Origin: an uncultured Clostridia bacterium
Lineage (GTDB): Bacteria; Bacillota; Clostridia; Christensenellales; Borkfalkiaceae
DNA: 64,000 bases
NCBI GenBank assembly: GCA_934247935.1
Contig: CAKQKE010000001.1
Span: 364,854-428,853 of the forward strand
Direction: 5' to 3'
Both the position numbers and the translations under genes were made by a program. This document shows, in pieces, positions 8,815 through 17,773 of the stretch. How positions within the stretch are numbered: position 1 is the first letter of the stretch; every line of letters starts with the position of its first letter. The notes below the pieces were generated by a model that saw nothing but the letters and a program-made list of their open reading frames with translations, was not told the origin of the DNA and ran no database searches.

Positions 8815-9246
8815 TTAGTCGTCTCCATCCAAAAAGTCGTGCCTTTTACCCGTAAATTTTGTTTTAGATTCTTCTGTAGCACCGGCGGCTGTTTTGTCGT
8901 TTAAATCTGTTTCGTCCGGATTTTCATCGTTTGTCGAATTTAAGAAATCGTTGGGACTATCAGACGTGTAATTAGAATTTTCATATTTTTCAATAGCCTT
9001 TCTTTCAAACTCAAACGATGCGCAATCTTCTTTAAACGATTTAGATTTTTTCCACTTTTGAATTTTTTTCATATTCTTAAGAAAAAAACTTGCCGAAAGA
9101 TTTATAGCCATTTCGTTGGCGTCTTCTTTGCCGAGCAAAACGTCTTGTGCGTCGAATACGGCGTCCAAATCAAAATCTGATTTGTAGTCTATTCCGAGCG
9201 TGATACAGTTTGTGAAATACTCTTTTTTTTGAGACTTAAAAAACAT
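8815..9246 (-). CDS. Hypothetical acidic protein
   Basis: A 143-residue protein of no family I recognise. It is probably real: the start codon has a strong ribosome binding site (AGGAGG, 6 bp before ATG). The N-terminal half is mixed (FFKSQKKEYFTNCITLGIDYKSDFDLD) with a lysine-rich stretch at about residues 55-75. The C-terminal third is rich in Asp, Glu, Asn and Ser and looks disordered. No signal peptide or membrane segment is visible, so it is likely cytoplasmic. It is flanked by a repeat-bearing gap and the dinB gene. Confidence 0.55.
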   Translation of the reverse strand: MFFKSQKKEYFTNCITLGIDYKSDFDLDAVFDAQDVLLGKEDANEMAINLSASFFLKNMKKIQKWKKSKSFKEDCASFEFERKAIEKYENSNYTSDSPNDFLNSTNDENPDETDLNDKTAAGATEESKTKFTGKRHDFLDGDD

Positions 9247-9398
9247 AATTCCTCCTTGACAAAAAGTCGAATACGTTTCGTAAAATGTTTAATAATTGTA
9301 TATTTTATCTTTAATTTTAAATATTTTTCCAATTTGCAACACAAGTGTTTTACCGTGCACTTATATGACGCTCGTTTTGCAATTTCATTCCGCCGTTA

Positions 9399-10628
9399 TT
9401 ACTTGATTGAGTTATGAAATCCCGCACGGTTATCTGCACTTTCGGGAATTTTACTGTTCTTATAAAGTACCGCCGAGCGCACCGCTTTATTGCCGTACTT
9501 GTCGTTAATTTTATCTATGGTTTTTTCGAGTTTTTCAATTTTGTCTATTTTGTTTAGGCTACCGAACATATCTTCTTGTTCGCAAAAACCGTTTTCGCCG
9601 AGATTTATCGCCGACAACGTTACCGCCCTTACGTTATTTTTCCAATCGTAAGTTTTGCAAAATAATTCATACCCTTTTTTCGCGATAATGTACGACGAAG
9701 TAACCGCGTTTTCCATTTTGCATTGCATCTGATAAAAATTCAATTTATCGTCGCGAATGGTTATTTGCACTCCGTTTGCGCGCAAGTTAGCATTTCTGAG
9801 CCTTTGTCCCAGTTCGGCGGATATTTCGAGCATTACCCTCCACACCTCATCGTTAGACAACAAATCCGCGCTGCACGTTACGCCGTGGCTAATAGATTTC
9901 ATCGGCGCGCGATAATTTTCTGGCGCAACCGCAGAAGTGTCGTTTCCGTTTGCAAACGCCCAAAGCATTTCTCCGTTTTTACCTAAAATTTTACGGCAAA
10001 ATTCTTTATCGGAATTCGCCAAATCGCCTATTGTATAAATGCCGTAAGCGTTGAGTTTTTTAGTTGTCGCTTTGCCGCAATAAAGCAAATCTTCACACGG
10101 GAGCGGAAATACTTTACCTTTATAATTTTGCCTCGTTATTTCGGTGACGGCATCCGGTTTTTTCAAATCAGAGCCGAGTTTTGCGTAAACTTTATTAAAC
10201 GATACGCCTATGCTCACGGTCAACCCCAACTCGTCCTTGACCACGCCCCTTATTTCTTCGGCAATGGAAAACGAGTCTCTTTTACTGTTTGTGACGTCAA
10301 TCCAGCACTCGTCGAGACCGAACGGCTCGATAAATTGCGAATACCTGCCGTAAATCTCTCTCAGATAATCCGAAAACCTGACGTATTCGTCATAATGCGG
10401 GTGCACGATTATAATCGACGGACAAAGTCTTTTTGCCTCGGCGACAATCATACCCGTTTTTACGCCCGCTTGTTTTGCTATTTCACTTTTTGCAAGCACT
10501 ATACCGTGCCTTTCCTCAACCGAACCGCACACGGCAACCGCTTTTCCTTTTAAATCGGGATTTTTTACCGTTTCTACGGACGCAAAAAAACAATTAGCGT
10601 CGCTATGCAATATTTTTCTATCCGTCAT
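9399..10628 (-). CDS. dinB: DNA polymerase IV (Y family)
   Basis: A 409-residue error-prone translesion DNA polymerase. The metal-binding motifs are HSDANCFFASVE (residues 8-19) and GLDECWID (about residue 102), the latter replacing the more usual SIDEAYLD but keeping both acidic residues. VSIGVSFNKVYAKLGSDLKKP is the conserved palm/finger segment. A thumb and little-finger domain follow. It overlaps the upstream small gene by 4 bp (ATGA), so the two are translated together from an SOS-type promoter. Confidence 0.95.
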   Translation of the reverse strand: MTDRKILHSDANCFFASVETVKNPDLKGKAVAVCGSVEERHGIVLAKSEIAKQAGVKTGMIVAEAKRLCPSIIIVHPHYDEYVRFSDYLREIYGRYSQFIEPFGLDECWIDVTNSKRDSFSIAEEIRGVVKDELGLTVSIGVSFNKVYAKLGSDLKKPDAVTEITRQNYKGKVFPLPCEDLLYCGKATTKKLNAYGIYTIGDLANSDKEFCRKILGKNGEMLWAFANGNDTSAVAPENYRAPMKSISHGVTCSADLLSNDEVWRVMLEISAELGQRLRNANLRANGVQITIRDDKLNFYQMQCKMENAVTSSYIIAKKGYELFCKTYDWKNNVRAVTLSAINLGENGFCEQEDMFGSLNKIDKIEKLEKTIDKINDKYGNKAVRSAVLYKNSKIPESADNRAGFHNSIK

Positions 10629-10882
10629 AACTGTATTTCCTTAATCGAAAACCACGATTTACTGTCTTCTTCGTAATAAATTTTTTTCTCTATTCCGCTT
10701 ATAAATACGGTGTATTCAACGGGAGAAATACACCCTACCGTTTGCGGACAATGCTTTTTTACCTTTAAAATTTTATCTATGTCGTAATTTTTCTCTTCGT
10801 AAATCACCCGCATGGGCAAAAATCCGCCCTCGGGTAAAAATTCTACGTTGATTTTTAAAGGTATACGTTTAAACTCTTTCAT
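10625..10882 (-). CDS. Small protein co-transcribed with dinB (DUF6504-like)
   Basis: An 85-residue protein with a beta-rich pattern (PLKINVEFLPEGGFLPMRVIYEEKNYD, then VEYTVFISGIEKKIYYEE). It resembles the short DUF6504-type proteins found beside Y-family polymerases, though I assign this by memory of context and pattern only. It is the first gene after the SOS-type promoter and its stop overlaps the dinB start. A role linked to lesion bypass is an inference from this arrangement. The ribosome binding site is AAGGAAG. Confidence 0.6.
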   Translation of the reverse strand: MKEFKRIPLKINVEFLPEGGFLPMRVIYEEKNYDIDKILKVKKHCPQTVGCISPVEYTVFISGIEKKIYYEEDSKSWFSIKEIQL

Positions 10883-10905
10883 CTTGCTTCCTTATAATAA
10901 AAACA

Positions 10906-10919
10906 CAAACATATGTTCT
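10906..10919 (-). promoter_or_regulatory. DinR/LexA-type SOS operator
   Basis: Minus strand AGAACATATGTTTG matches the Gram-positive SOS box CGAACATATGTTYG at 13 of 14 positions. It lies 7 bp downstream of the -10 box, over the transcription start, where LexA would block transcription of the dinB pair. Confidence 0.8.
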
Positions 10920-10926
10920 TGTTTTT

Positions 10927-10955
10927 ATTATACATCGACAAAGCAAGCGTGTCAA
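10927..10955 (-). promoter_or_regulatory. Consensus SigmaA promoter of the dinB operon
   Basis: Minus strand TTGACA (10955-10950), exactly 17 bp, TATAAT (10932-10927). A perfect consensus promoter fits a gene pair that is kept off by a repressor. Confidence 0.85.
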
Positions 10956-11084
10956 GATATTTACTTAAAAGCAAATTGCCAATATTTACCTGTTATTTTA
11001 CGTTTAATCGACATTTGACAAACAAAGAATATATAATTTATCACGAAGACATAAAACTTAAACTCATCTTTAAATGATTATAAA

Positions 11085-11558
11085 TTAAACGGAATTATTA
11101 TTGATATACTCGTTTAAAATTTGCGTCGCACTGCGAACAGATGTAATACAAGTCCTTTTTTTATAATATTCGTTCGTACGTTTTTCAGGAACAAAAGATT
11201 CTCTTTTTACGTTTAAATTTAAAAGTTCGCGGCAAATAATACTACCATTTTGTTTTTCGAATTCCTTCGCCACACACTGTACTTTTTCGTAAATTTTCTT
11301 TTTCTCTTCGTATAAATCCGTATTTTCGTCTCCGTAATATAATCCGAGCACTATAAACATGCCCGAAACCGCACCGCAAACTTCTCTCAATCTGCCCATA
11401 CCGCCGCCAAAAGGCATACATATTTTCATCAATGTTGCCTTATCGACGTTCAATAAATCAGAAAACGCAAGTACAACGGATTGAGTACAATTATATCCCT
11501 CTCTGAATAGTTTTTCCGATAAATCGGCACGGTCGAATAATTTATCTGTATCATTCAT
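11085..11558 (-). CDS. C_GCAxxG_C_C family protein
   Basis: A 157-residue protein of the C_GCAxxG_C_C family (putative redox or metal-binding proteins with conserved cysteines). Visible motifs are REGYNCTQSVVLAF, then ICMPFGGGMGRLREVCGAVSG, and C-terminal cysteines in SIICRELL and RTCITSV. It overlaps the end of the Mrp ATPase gene by 8 bp, so both are probably one operon. The pairing of a Cys-rich protein with an Fe-S-carrier ATPase hints at a metal or redox function, which is inference. Confidence 0.85.
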   Translation of the reverse strand: MNDTDKLFDRADLSEKLFREGYNCTQSVVLAFSDLLNVDKATLMKICMPFGGGMGRLREVCGAVSGMFIVLGLYYGDENTDLYEEKKKIYEKVQCVAKEFEKQNGSIICRELLNLNVKRESFVPEKRTNEYYKKRTCITSVRSATQILNEYINNNSV

Positions 11559-12375
11559 TGCAAATTTTATCGACTACGGGGTTCAATGCGTCACAATCGT
11601 ATTCTTCGATTTTACCTTCGTCGCAAAGTTTTGCGATTTCTGGGTCGATAGGCAGTCTTGCGGAAGTGTCTATCGAATATTCTTTACACAACTCGCCTAT
11701 ATGGCTTTTGCCGAAAATATTATATCTCGTTTTGCACTCTTTGCACTCGAAATATGACATATTTTCAATCATTCCCACAATTGGAATATTCATAAGTTTT
11801 GCCATTTTTACGGCTTTGCCTACAATCATAGAAACAAGGTCTTGCGGCGAAGTCACTATAATAATTCCTTTTACTGGCAAACTTTGAAATACCGTAAGCG
11901 GCACGTCTCCCGTCCCCGGAGGCATATCTACAAACATATAGTCCACTTCGTCCCAAACGACGTCCGTCCAGAATTGCTTTACCGTACCTCCGATTACGGG
12001 ACCACGCCACACAACCGGGTCGGTTTTATTTTCCAACAAGCAGTTTATTGACATAACTTTAATGCCTGTTTTGCTTATCATCGGCAAAATTCCCGCTTCG
12101 TTTGCAAGCGCGGTGCCGTTTATTCCAAAGGCTTTCGGTATAGACGGACCTGTAATGTCAGCGTCCAAAATCGCCACTTGATAACCTTTTTTTCTCGCTT
12201 GTACGGCGAGCATCGATGTAACAAGCGACTTACCCACGCCGCCTTTGCCGCTGACAACCGCATACACGTTTTTTACATGCGAATATTCGTTTGTCTTTGC
12301 TATCAGACTTTCTTTGGTTCTTTCGCTGCAATTTTGACCGCAAGCAGAACAATCGTGCGTACATTCTTCACTCAT
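11551..12375 (-). CDS. mrp: Mrp/NBP35-family Fe-S cluster carrier ATPase
   Basis: A 274-residue P-loop ATPase that is thought to carry and deliver Fe-S clusters. The N-terminus has clustered cysteines (CTHDCSACGQNC, residues 5-16), as in Nbp35-like members. The deviant Walker A GKGGVGKS is at about residues 44-51, DMPPGTGD is the Walker B/switch region, and ECKECKTRY near residue 210 holds the CxxC that bridges a cluster between subunits. It leads a two-gene operon with the C_GCAxxG_C_C protein. The ribosome binding site is AAAGGAG. Confidence 0.93.
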   Translation of the reverse strand: MSEECTHDCSACGQNCSERTKESLIAKTNEYSHVKNVYAVVSGKGGVGKSLVTSMLAVQARKKGYQVAILDADITGPSIPKAFGINGTALANEAGILPMISKTGIKVMSINCLLENKTDPVVWRGPVIGGTVKQFWTDVVWDEVDYMFVDMPPGTGDVPLTVFQSLPVKGIIIVTSPQDLVSMIVGKAVKMAKLMNIPIVGMIENMSYFECKECKTRYNIFGKSHIGELCKEYSIDTSARLPIDPEIAKLCDEGKIEEYDCDALNPVVDKICNE

Positions 12376-12451
12376 TATATATATCTCCTTTCATGAGTAT
12401 TCTCAAATTTTAATGTTTCGATAAAAAAATTTCACCCGTCGATTTGTAATT

Positions 12452-14194
12452 TTATAATCGACTGTTTTCAAATTGGTAGTTGTAAAGTTCGGCATAAATG
12501 CCGTTTTGCTCTAAAAGTTGCTTATGCGAACCTTCTTCTTCGATACCGTTGTGCGTCACCACAAGTATTTTATCGGCATTTTTTACGGTAGACAATCTGT
12601 GCGCGACAACAAGCGTCGTCCTGCCTTCGGAAAGCGATTCAAGTGCCTTTTGTATTTGCATTTCGGTGATATTATCCAAAGCCGAAGTCGCCTCGTCGAG
12701 TATCAGAATGGGCGGATTTTTTAAAAACGCCCTTGCAATCGCTATTCTTTGTTTTTGTCCGCCGGAAAGTTTTAACCCTCTTTCTCCGATAAAGGTGTCG
12801 TATCCGTTTTCGAGCGATTTTGCAAATTCGTCAATATTTGCAAGTCTGCCCGCTTCCTCGATTTCTTTATCCGTCGCGTCCGGTCTGCCGTAAGCGATAT
12901 TGTCTCTGATTGTTCCCGTAAATAAAAATACGTCTTGTGACACTATAGCAATGTTTTCTCTTAAATTATATCTCGTTACGTCTTTGATGTCTATGCCGTC
13001 GATTGTAATTTTTCCTGAATTTATCTCATAAAATCTGGGGATAAGATTACATAGCGTGGTTTTACCTCCGCCCGACGGACCTACAAGCGCAACCGTTTTA
13101 CCGGCAGGAATATCTATATTTATATTTTTAACGACCGCATTGTCGTCAATATTGCCGTTTTCGCGTTTTTTATAAGAAAAAGTCACGTTGTCGAACACCA
13201 CGTTGCCCTTTACGTCTTTTAAAACTTTACCGTTTGCGGTCTCTTTTTCCTCTTCGATCGCCATCACTTCCAAAAACCGTCTGAAACCGGACAATCCGTC
13301 TTGCAACTGCTCGTATATCGTCATAAACGTCCTTATGGGGGAAATCATAACCGAAATATACAATAAATAAGCGGCATAATCGCCCGCGGCTATTTTTCCG
13401 TAATATAAAAACAAGCCGCCCGAAACAAGCCCTATTAAGTATAAAATATCGAGCAAAAGACCCATTATTGCGTGAAATTTACCAAGCACTTTATAACTTC
13501 TTCTTCTCGCACCTTGATATGCAAGGTTCGATTTTTCAAATTTTGCCTCTTCGTAATTCTCGGCTGTGTATCCTTTCGTCACTCTTATGCCGAGCAAAGA
13601 ATTTTCTACGTCGGCATTAATTTCGGCGGTCTTTTCCCTTGAAAGTTTCATCGCCGCTTTAAATTCGTGCCTCGTTTTTGAAATAAGCAATATAAGCAAA
13701 GGTAAAACAACAACCACTATAAGAGCAAGATAGGGATTAATCGTGATAATCATTATAATCGCACCGACAAGCGTAAGCACGGATAAAATTATATCTTCCG
13801 GTCCGTGGTGAGCAAGTTCCGACACCTCGAAAAGGTCGTTGACGAGTCTCGACATAATTTGCCCGATTTTAGTTTCGTCGTAATAAGACAAAGGCAATTT
13901 TTGCAAGTGAGCGAACAATTCTCTTCTCATGTCGCCTTGTATATGTACGCCCACCATATGCCCCCAAAAACCTATTATGTAATTGAGTCCCGCTTTCAAA
14001 ACGAAAACGCCCAACAAAACCGACGCCCATATAACGATAAGTCTTAAATTGCCGTCCGGCACGTAATCGTTTATTATTTTTCTTGCAATGGAAGGATAAA
14101 ACAAATTGCACGCGCACACCAAAGTCGCGCAAAAAATATCCAAAAGAAACATCTTTTTATGCGGTTTGTAATAATGCAAAATACTTTTAAACAT
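12452..14194 (-). CDS. ABC exporter, fused permease and ATPase (MsbA/BmrA type)
   Basis: A 580-residue half-transporter that should work as a homodimer or heterodimer. Six transmembrane helices lie at about residues 15-310. The nucleotide-binding domain has Walker A GPSGGGKTTL, the Q-loop SQDVFLFTGT, signature LSGGQKQR, Walker B ILILDEATSALD and the H-loop AHRLST. An upstream in-frame start at 14251 exists, but the ATG at 14194 has a better ribosome binding site (GGGTGA) and gives the normal N-terminus. The substrate (lipid, drug or peptide) cannot be told. Confidence 0.93.
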   Translation of the reverse strand: MFKSILHYYKPHKKMFLLDIFCATLVCACNLFYPSIARKIINDYVPDGNLRLIVIWASVLLGVFVLKAGLNYIIGFWGHMVGVHIQGDMRRELFAHLQKLPLSYYDETKIGQIMSRLVNDLFEVSELAHHGPEDIILSVLTLVGAIIMIITINPYLALIVVVVLPLLILLISKTRHEFKAAMKLSREKTAEINADVENSLLGIRVTKGYTAENYEEAKFEKSNLAYQGARRRSYKVLGKFHAIMGLLLDILYLIGLVSGGLFLYYGKIAAGDYAAYLLYISVMISPIRTFMTIYEQLQDGLSGFRRFLEVMAIEEEKETANGKVLKDVKGNVVFDNVTFSYKKRENGNIDDNAVVKNINIDIPAGKTVALVGPSGGGKTTLCNLIPRFYEINSGKITIDGIDIKDVTRYNLRENIAIVSQDVFLFTGTIRDNIAYGRPDATDKEIEEAGRLANIDEFAKSLENGYDTFIGERGLKLSGGQKQRIAIARAFLKNPPILILDEATSALDNITEMQIQKALESLSEGRTTLVVAHRLSTVKNADKILVVTHNGIEEEGSHKQLLEQNGIYAELYNYQFENSRL

Positions 14195-14251
14195 TTGTTC
14201 ACCCGTAAAATAAATTATATTTTTAAATATCGTACGTATTTCAAACCCCAT

Positions 14252-14590
14252 TAGAACAATTTTTGCGCCGTCAAGTCGATTTGTACTGCGTTAAACGACT
14301 TTCAAGTACGTATAGTACGTGTTCAGCCGTTTGCCTTGTCCAAACAAGCCGCAGCCATATGCAAAAAAAGACCGACTTGTATATTTTGCGGTCGACTTTA
14401 CGGCGTAAAAACACTACGTGCCGCAATAATATGCAGAAAACGATAAAAACGTGCCGTATTTGCGGTTTGTTCTACCAAGGTTTGAAATACGTACACATCT
14501 TCAAATGTACATTCAAACATATTTATTTTAACACAATATAATATTTTTGTCCATTTTTTTACAGTCTTGTAAGCAAATCAACGCTATTTA
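14252..14590. other. Gene-free divergent intergenic region with repeated elements
   Basis: About 340 bp between the ABC exporter (minus) and typA (plus) with no supported gene. It contains imperfect inverted repeats: ACCGACTTG...GCGGTCGACT near 14371-14397 and TTTGAAATACGTACA...TGTACATTCAAA at 14481-14517. TTCAAA also flanks TGTACA directly at 14500-14517. These could be operators for the exporter gene. Confidence 0.35.
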
Positions 14591-14591
14591 T

Positions 14592-14620
14592 TTGACTTTT
14601 TTATGCAAGTATTTTATACT
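14592..14620 (+). promoter_or_regulatory. SigmaA promoter of typA
   Basis: TTGACT (14592-14597), 17 bp, TATACT (14615-14620), about 30 bp before the start codon. Confidence 0.65.
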
Positions 14621-14649
14621 TGTTTGCGTACATATTAGGAGAATTATAA

Positions 14650-16467
14650 ATGATTAGAAACGACATAAGAAACATTGCGATTATTGCGCACGTCGACCAC
14701 GGCAAAACCACGCTCGTCGACAAACTTTTGAAACAAAACGGTATTTTCAGGGCGAACGAAGTTGTTGCCGACTGCGTAATGGACAGCAACGATATCGAAA
14801 GAGAAAGAGGTATTACCATCCTTGCCAAAAACACTGCCATTTACTATAAAGGCACAAAGATAAACATTATCGACACCCCGGGTCACGCAGATTTCGGCGG
14901 CGAAGTTGAACGTATTTTGTCTATGGTTGACGGCGTAGTGCTTATCGTCGACGCGGTTGAAGGCTGCATGCCCCAAACGAGATACGTGCTTAAAAAGGCG
15001 TTAAATTTAAATAAAAAACCGATCGTCGTAATCAATAAAATCGACAAAGGCGGCGATATCGAAAACACTCTCGACCAGGTAATCGAACTTATGATAGACC
15101 TTGGCGCAAGCGACGACCAACTTAATTTCAAGACAATTTACGCAAGCAGCAAACAAGGCTGGGCAACCAACGATTTAAATAAAAAAACAGACAACATGAA
15201 CGACTTATGCGACGTTATTCTTTCTGAGATACCCGCCCCCGAAGGCGACCCAGATGCGGGACTTCAAACGGTAATGTGCAATATCGATTACGACGAATAC
15301 GTTGGCAGAATAGGTATCGGCAAAATTACGAGAGGAACGATCAAAGACGGTCAGCCCGTAGTCGTTTGCCACCCCGACGGTACTACCACAAACGGCAGAA
15401 TCGCAAGACTTTATCAATTTGAAGGACTTAAAAGAATAGAAGTCGAAAGCGCGACCGTCGGTGATATAGTCGCAATCAACGGCATAGACAACATCAATAT
15501 CGGCGAAACTATTTGTTCTCCGGATTGTGTAGAGCCGCTTCCCTTCGTCGCCATCGACGAACCCACTCTTTCGATGATGTTTATGGTAAACAACTCTCCT
15601 TTTGCGGGTAAAGAAGGTAAATTTTTCACTTCTCGTCATTTAAGAGCAAGACTTTTTAAAGAAATAGAAACAAACGTCAGCATGAAAGTGCAAGAAACCG
15701 AAAGTGCTGATACATTCAAAGTTTTTGGCAGAGGCGAACTCCACTTATCTATTCTGATTGAAGAAATGAGACGTCAGGGCTACGAATTCCAGGTTTCTCG
15801 TCCTAAAGTTATTTACAAAGAAGTAAACGGCAAATGCTACGAACCTATGGAAGATTTGGTTGTCGAGGTACCCGACGAATATGTTGGCGCGGTAATGAAT
15901 AAGTTGGGTCAAAGAAAAGGCGAACTTATCGAAATGAAAACCAACGACTCCGGCGAAACCAAACTCGAATTTAAAATTCCGTCGAGATGCCTTATCGGTT
16001 ACCGCAGCGAAATGCTCACCGATACTAAAGGTTTCGGCGTAATGAACTCGGTATTTTCGGGTTATGAAGAATATAAAGGCGATATTCCCGAGAGAAACAG
16101 AGGCAGCGTGGTTTGTTTCGAGCCCGGCGTGACCACTCAATACGGTCTGTTTAACGCTCAGGAAAGGTCCACTCTGTTTGTAGGTCCAGGCGTAAAGGTT
16201 TACGAAGGTATGATAGTCGGCGAAAATTCGAGAGAAGAAGACCTCGTCGTCAACGTTTGTAAAACAAAACACCTTACAAACAGCCGTGCAAGCGGAAGCG
16301 ACGACGCATTGAAACTCGTAACCCCCACGACGCTCAGCCTCGAGCAATGCCTTGAATTTATTGCCGACGACGAACTTGTCGAGATTACTCCTCAATCTAT
16401 AAGACTCCGCAAAAAAATTCTTTCAAAAGAATTGAGAATGAAAGAATGGGCGAAAAACAGAAAATAA
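14650..16467 (+). CDS. typA: Ribosome-associated GTPase TypA/BipA
   Basis: A 605-residue translational GTPase of normal length for BipA. G1 is AHVDHGKTTL (residues 13-22), G2 RGITILAK, G3 DTPGHADFGGEVER and G4 NKIDKGG. Domains II and III and the BipA-specific C-terminal domain follow (SGSDDALKLVTPTTLSLEQCLEFIADDELVEITP region near the end). It acts on the ribosome in stress and in 50S assembly. A ribosome binding site (TAGGAG) precedes the ATG. It is the only plus-strand gene in a long minus-strand region. Confidence 0.97.
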   Translation: MIRNDIRNIAIIAHVDHGKTTLVDKLLKQNGIFRANEVVADCVMDSNDIERERGITILAKNTAIYYKGTKINIIDTPGHADFGGEVERILSMVDGVVLIVDAVEGCMPQTRYVLKKALNLNKKPIVVINKIDKGGDIENTLDQVIELMIDLGASDDQLNFKTIYASSKQGWATNDLNKKTDNMNDLCDVILSEIPAPEGDPDAGLQTVMCNIDYDEYVGRIGIGKITRGTIKDGQPVVVCHPDGTTTNGRIARLYQFEGLKRIEVESATVGDIVAINGIDNINIGETICSPDCVEPLPFVAIDEPTLSMMFMVNNSPFAGKEGKFFTSRHLRARLFKEIETNVSMKVQETESADTFKVFGRGELHLSILIEEMRRQGYEFQVSRPKVIYKEVNGKCYEPMEDLVVEVPDEYVGAVMNKLGQRKGELIEMKTNDSGETKLEFKIPSRCLIGYRSEMLTDTKGFGVMNSVFSGYEEYKGDIPERNRGSVVCFEPGVTTQYGLFNAQERSTLFVGPGVKVYEGMIVGENSREEDLVVNVCKTKHLTNSRASGSDDALKLVTPTTLSLEQCLEFIADDELVEITPQSIRLRKKILSKELRMKEWAKNRK

Positions 16468-16482
16468 TTGTCTTAAATTTAT

Positions 16483-16511
16483 AAAAAGCGGGCAAATCGT
16501 CCCGCTTTTTG
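16483..16511 (+). terminator. Terminator after typA
   Basis: AAAAAGCGGG / CCCGCTTTTT with an 8-nt loop, 15 bp past the stop. Confidence 0.85.
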
Positions 16512-16557
16512 CTTTCATAAAAAGTTTCAAAATTCAAGTGTTTATATAAAATTTTAG

Positions 16558-16578
16558 CGCAACCTTATGGTTGCGCTT
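16558..16578. terminator. Hairpin after thiI
   Basis: AGCGCAACC TTAT GGTTGCGCT, a strong 9-bp stem between the convergent typA and thiI genes. The T tract is short on both sides, so its use as a terminator of the pheST-thiI operon is likely but not certain. Confidence 0.55.
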
Positions 16579-16615
16579 TTCGTTTGCAAAATTTAATTTG
16601 CTTTGTGCTTTATTT

Positions 16616-17773
16616 TTACAATTCATATTCTTCGGTAGAAGAAATCGCCTCTTCTATCAAAGCCTCTACGTCGAGATTTTTTTCTTCTTTAAGTATTCTT
16701 TCCATTCTCGGTTTTATTGCAGGGTATTTAGGCAAAAATACCGTACAACAATCTTCATACGGAAGAATCGATGTCTCGTACGTGCCTATGTTTTTGGCTA
16801 TATTTATAATGTCGTTTTTATCAAGAGCAATTACCGGTCTTAAAACGGGCATTTTAACTACCGAATTTGACGAAGTCATGCTCTCAATCGTTTGCGAAGC
16901 AACCTGTCCCAAATTTTCGCCCGTGATTATCGCCTGACATTTGCGCTTTATGGCAATCCTTTCGGCAATTCTCATCATAAAACGCCTCATCATTGTAATC
17001 ATAAGGTCTTCGGGACACTTTTCGTGTATCGCCTCTTGAATATGCGTAAATTTTACTACCGTAAGGTGCAAACCGCAAGTGTATTCGCTGATAAGTTTGC
17101 CGAGGTCGATTACCTTTTGTTTTGCAGCCTCGCCCGTGTAAGGATAACTGTGATAATGAATTGCATCGATTTTCATTCCTCTTTTCGCAATCATATAACC
17201 CGATACGGGGCTGTCGATACCGCCCGAAAGCAACAGCATACCTTTACCGGACGAACCGACCGGCATGCCTCCCACTCCCTTTATGTATTCGCTGTAAACA
17301 AGCGTGTTGCCCTTTTCTCTTATATCTACATAAACGATATGGTCGGGATTTTTCACGTTGACTTTCAGATTGTCGTGGTGCGCGTCCAGAATCGCGCCGC
17401 CTACCATGCCCGAAAAATCAAGCGAGTGAATAGTAAACGTTTTGTCCGCTCTGTTTGTTTCGACTTTAAACGTGCCTTTAAGTCCGTCTGTAATGAGTTG
17501 CGCGGTCTTATAAATTATATCTACGTCGGTTTTTACCGCATAAGCGGGACTAATCGAATGTACACCCGCCACTTTTTTGAGTTTTTCTATAATGGTATAA
17601 TAATCACTTTCGGAAAAGTCCTCTATTAAGTATCTTGCGTTCCAACAAAGAGTTTTATGCTCTATATCTTTAAGCACGTTTTCGATGTTGTTTTCAAGCA
17701 TTTTTATAAAATAACCTTTATTTTTGCCCTTTAAAAATATTTCGCAATATCTTACAATAATTACTCTTTTCAT
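16616..17773 (-). CDS. thiI: tRNA 4-thiouridine synthetase ThiI
   Basis: A 385-residue enzyme that activates U8 of tRNA with ATP and transfers sulfur to give 4-thiouridine. A ferredoxin-like and THUMP region covers about residues 1-165, and the PP-loop SGGIDSPVSGYM lies near residue 184. It lacks the C-terminal rhodanese domain, as in most Bacillota, where a dedicated cysteine desulfurase supplies sulfur. That partner is encoded just upstream with a 4-bp ATGA overlap. It is the last gene of the pheST operon. Confidence 0.95.
   Translation of the reverse strand: MKRVIIVRYCEIFLKGKNKGYFIKMLENNIENVLKDIEHKTLCWNARYLIEDFSESDYYTIIEKLKKVAGVHSISPAYAVKTDVDIIYKTAQLITDGLKGTFKVETNRADKTFTIHSLDFSGMVGGAILDAHHDNLKVNVKNPDHIVYVDIREKGNTLVYSEYIKGVGGMPVGSSGKGMLLLSGGIDSPVSGYMIAKRGMKIDAIHYHSYPYTGEAAKQKVIDLGKLISEYTCGLHLTVVKFTHIQEAIHEKCPEDLMITMMRRFMMRIAERIAIKRKCQAIITGENLGQVASQTIESMTSSNSVVKMPVLRPVIALDKNDIINIAKNIGTYETSILPYEDCCTVFLPKYPAIKPRMERILKEEKNLDVEALIEEAISSTEEYEL

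Noticed and set aside
14263..14541. 92-codon plus-strand ORF between the ABC exporter and typA
   Set aside because: Cys/Thr-rich random composition, no ribosome binding site, and it covers the repeat-rich control region.
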